Positions 63,608 to 64,000 of a stretch of DNA of 64,000 nt are shown here, piece after piece; the first letter of the stretch is position 1; every line of letters starts with the position of its first letter. The position numbers and the translations under genes were made by a program. Below the pieces are notes generated by a model. It ran no database searches. It worked only from the letters and a program-made list of their open reading frames with translations, and was not told the origin of the DNA. Source of the DNA: Calendula officinalis (taxonomy: Eukaryota > Streptophyta > Magnoliopsida > Asterales > Asteraceae); contig OY970822.1 of NCBI GenBank assembly GCA_963853835.1, positions 20,183,058 to 20,247,057 on the forward strand, given 5' to 3'.

Positions 63608-64000
63608 TGAAGGATTTATGTGCACAGATAAGTACACGTGTCACCGTGTCCAATGTTATAAGACACTAAAGGGTCACACCACTACACACCCAATAATGGA
63701 CAACCGAATAAAATAAGTTGTGTGATGTAATTAACTAGTCAAGTTAATTATAGAGAAGAGGATAAATAATAATAAGTTAATTATTATTTGTGAGGATGGT
63801 TAAATACTAGGTTAAGTATTTAACGGACAGTTAATTAATTGTTTATTAATTAACTAGTATAAAGTCCAATGGTTAAAAGTAACAAAAGAAGTTTAAGTTT
63901 CATTAAACTTCTAATTAAACTCTAAGGGCCTAAGTGCAAGGCCTAAACCTATAAATAGGAGGGCATGTCTAAGGCTTAGAGGTTACTCATTCACATTACA
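63608..64000 (+). mobile_element. LTR start of a third insertion of the same family, leaves the window
   Basis: It begins TGAAGGATTTATGTGCACAG, like the minus-strand start of the LTR at 57231-58362, and shares TAAAGGGTCACACC and AAGTTAATTAT-like blocks with it before diverging. The preceding TGAAA (63603-63607) would be its target duplication. Whether it is a solo LTR or a full element cannot be told. Confidence 0.7.

Overview
The window is nuclear DNA of a flowering plant. It has a spliced housekeeping gene with short AT-rich introns, an intronless pectin-pathway gene, and a dense layer of plant LTR retrotransposons, MITEs and long (TA)n tracts. A eudicot is likely; the look of the retrotransposon families would suit Asteraceae, but that is inference. 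No prokaryotic, organellar or viral operon was seen.

Layout. 1-8139 (minus): the 5' two thirds of the nucleolar small-subunit processome gene UTP20, at least 22 coding exons, running off the left edge. Its leader and promoter (8140-9351) carry a telo-box and site II motifs, as plant ribosome-biogenesis genes often do. 9.3-16.9 kb: AT-rich intergenic DNA with a hAT-type MITE, CCGGTT-rich elements, a possible tRNA-derived SINE and one unrecognised candidate gene (13.2-14.3 kb, minus). 16.97-19.9 kb: a unit of about 330 bp repeated three times, each copy ending in (TA)n; the first copy is split by a 1.65-kb solo LTR. 19.9-28.3 kb: repeat-rich DNA with a Stowaway MITE and a 2.86-kb solo LTR. 28277-34498: a complete but defective Ty1/copia element (minus) with 5-bp target duplications. 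34.5-39.1 kb: MITEs around an intact UDP-glucuronate 4-epimerase gene (GAE6-like, minus).

39322 to the right edge is a nested pile. An Athila-like Ty3/gypsy element (minus; 3' LTR, downstream ORF, pol) is cut at 47018/47019 by a SIRE-like copia element (minus; 3' LTR, env-like ORF, RNase H, RT). That element has taken three insertions of one further LTR family: a complete element of 7.6 kb with only a decayed gag and no pol (50749-58362), a solo LTR in the opposite orientation (60779-61911), and an LTR start at 63608 that leaves the window. Perfect 5-bp target duplications support the first two and fix the order of events.

Only UTP20 and the GAE-type gene are well-supported host genes. No new biochemical system was found. 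The strongest leads are the pol-less LTR family that hit one host element three times, the TA-linked triplication, the shared CpG-rich palindromes in the solo LTR at 17.2 kb and in the Athila-like element, and an in-frame 10-residue triplication in UTP20.
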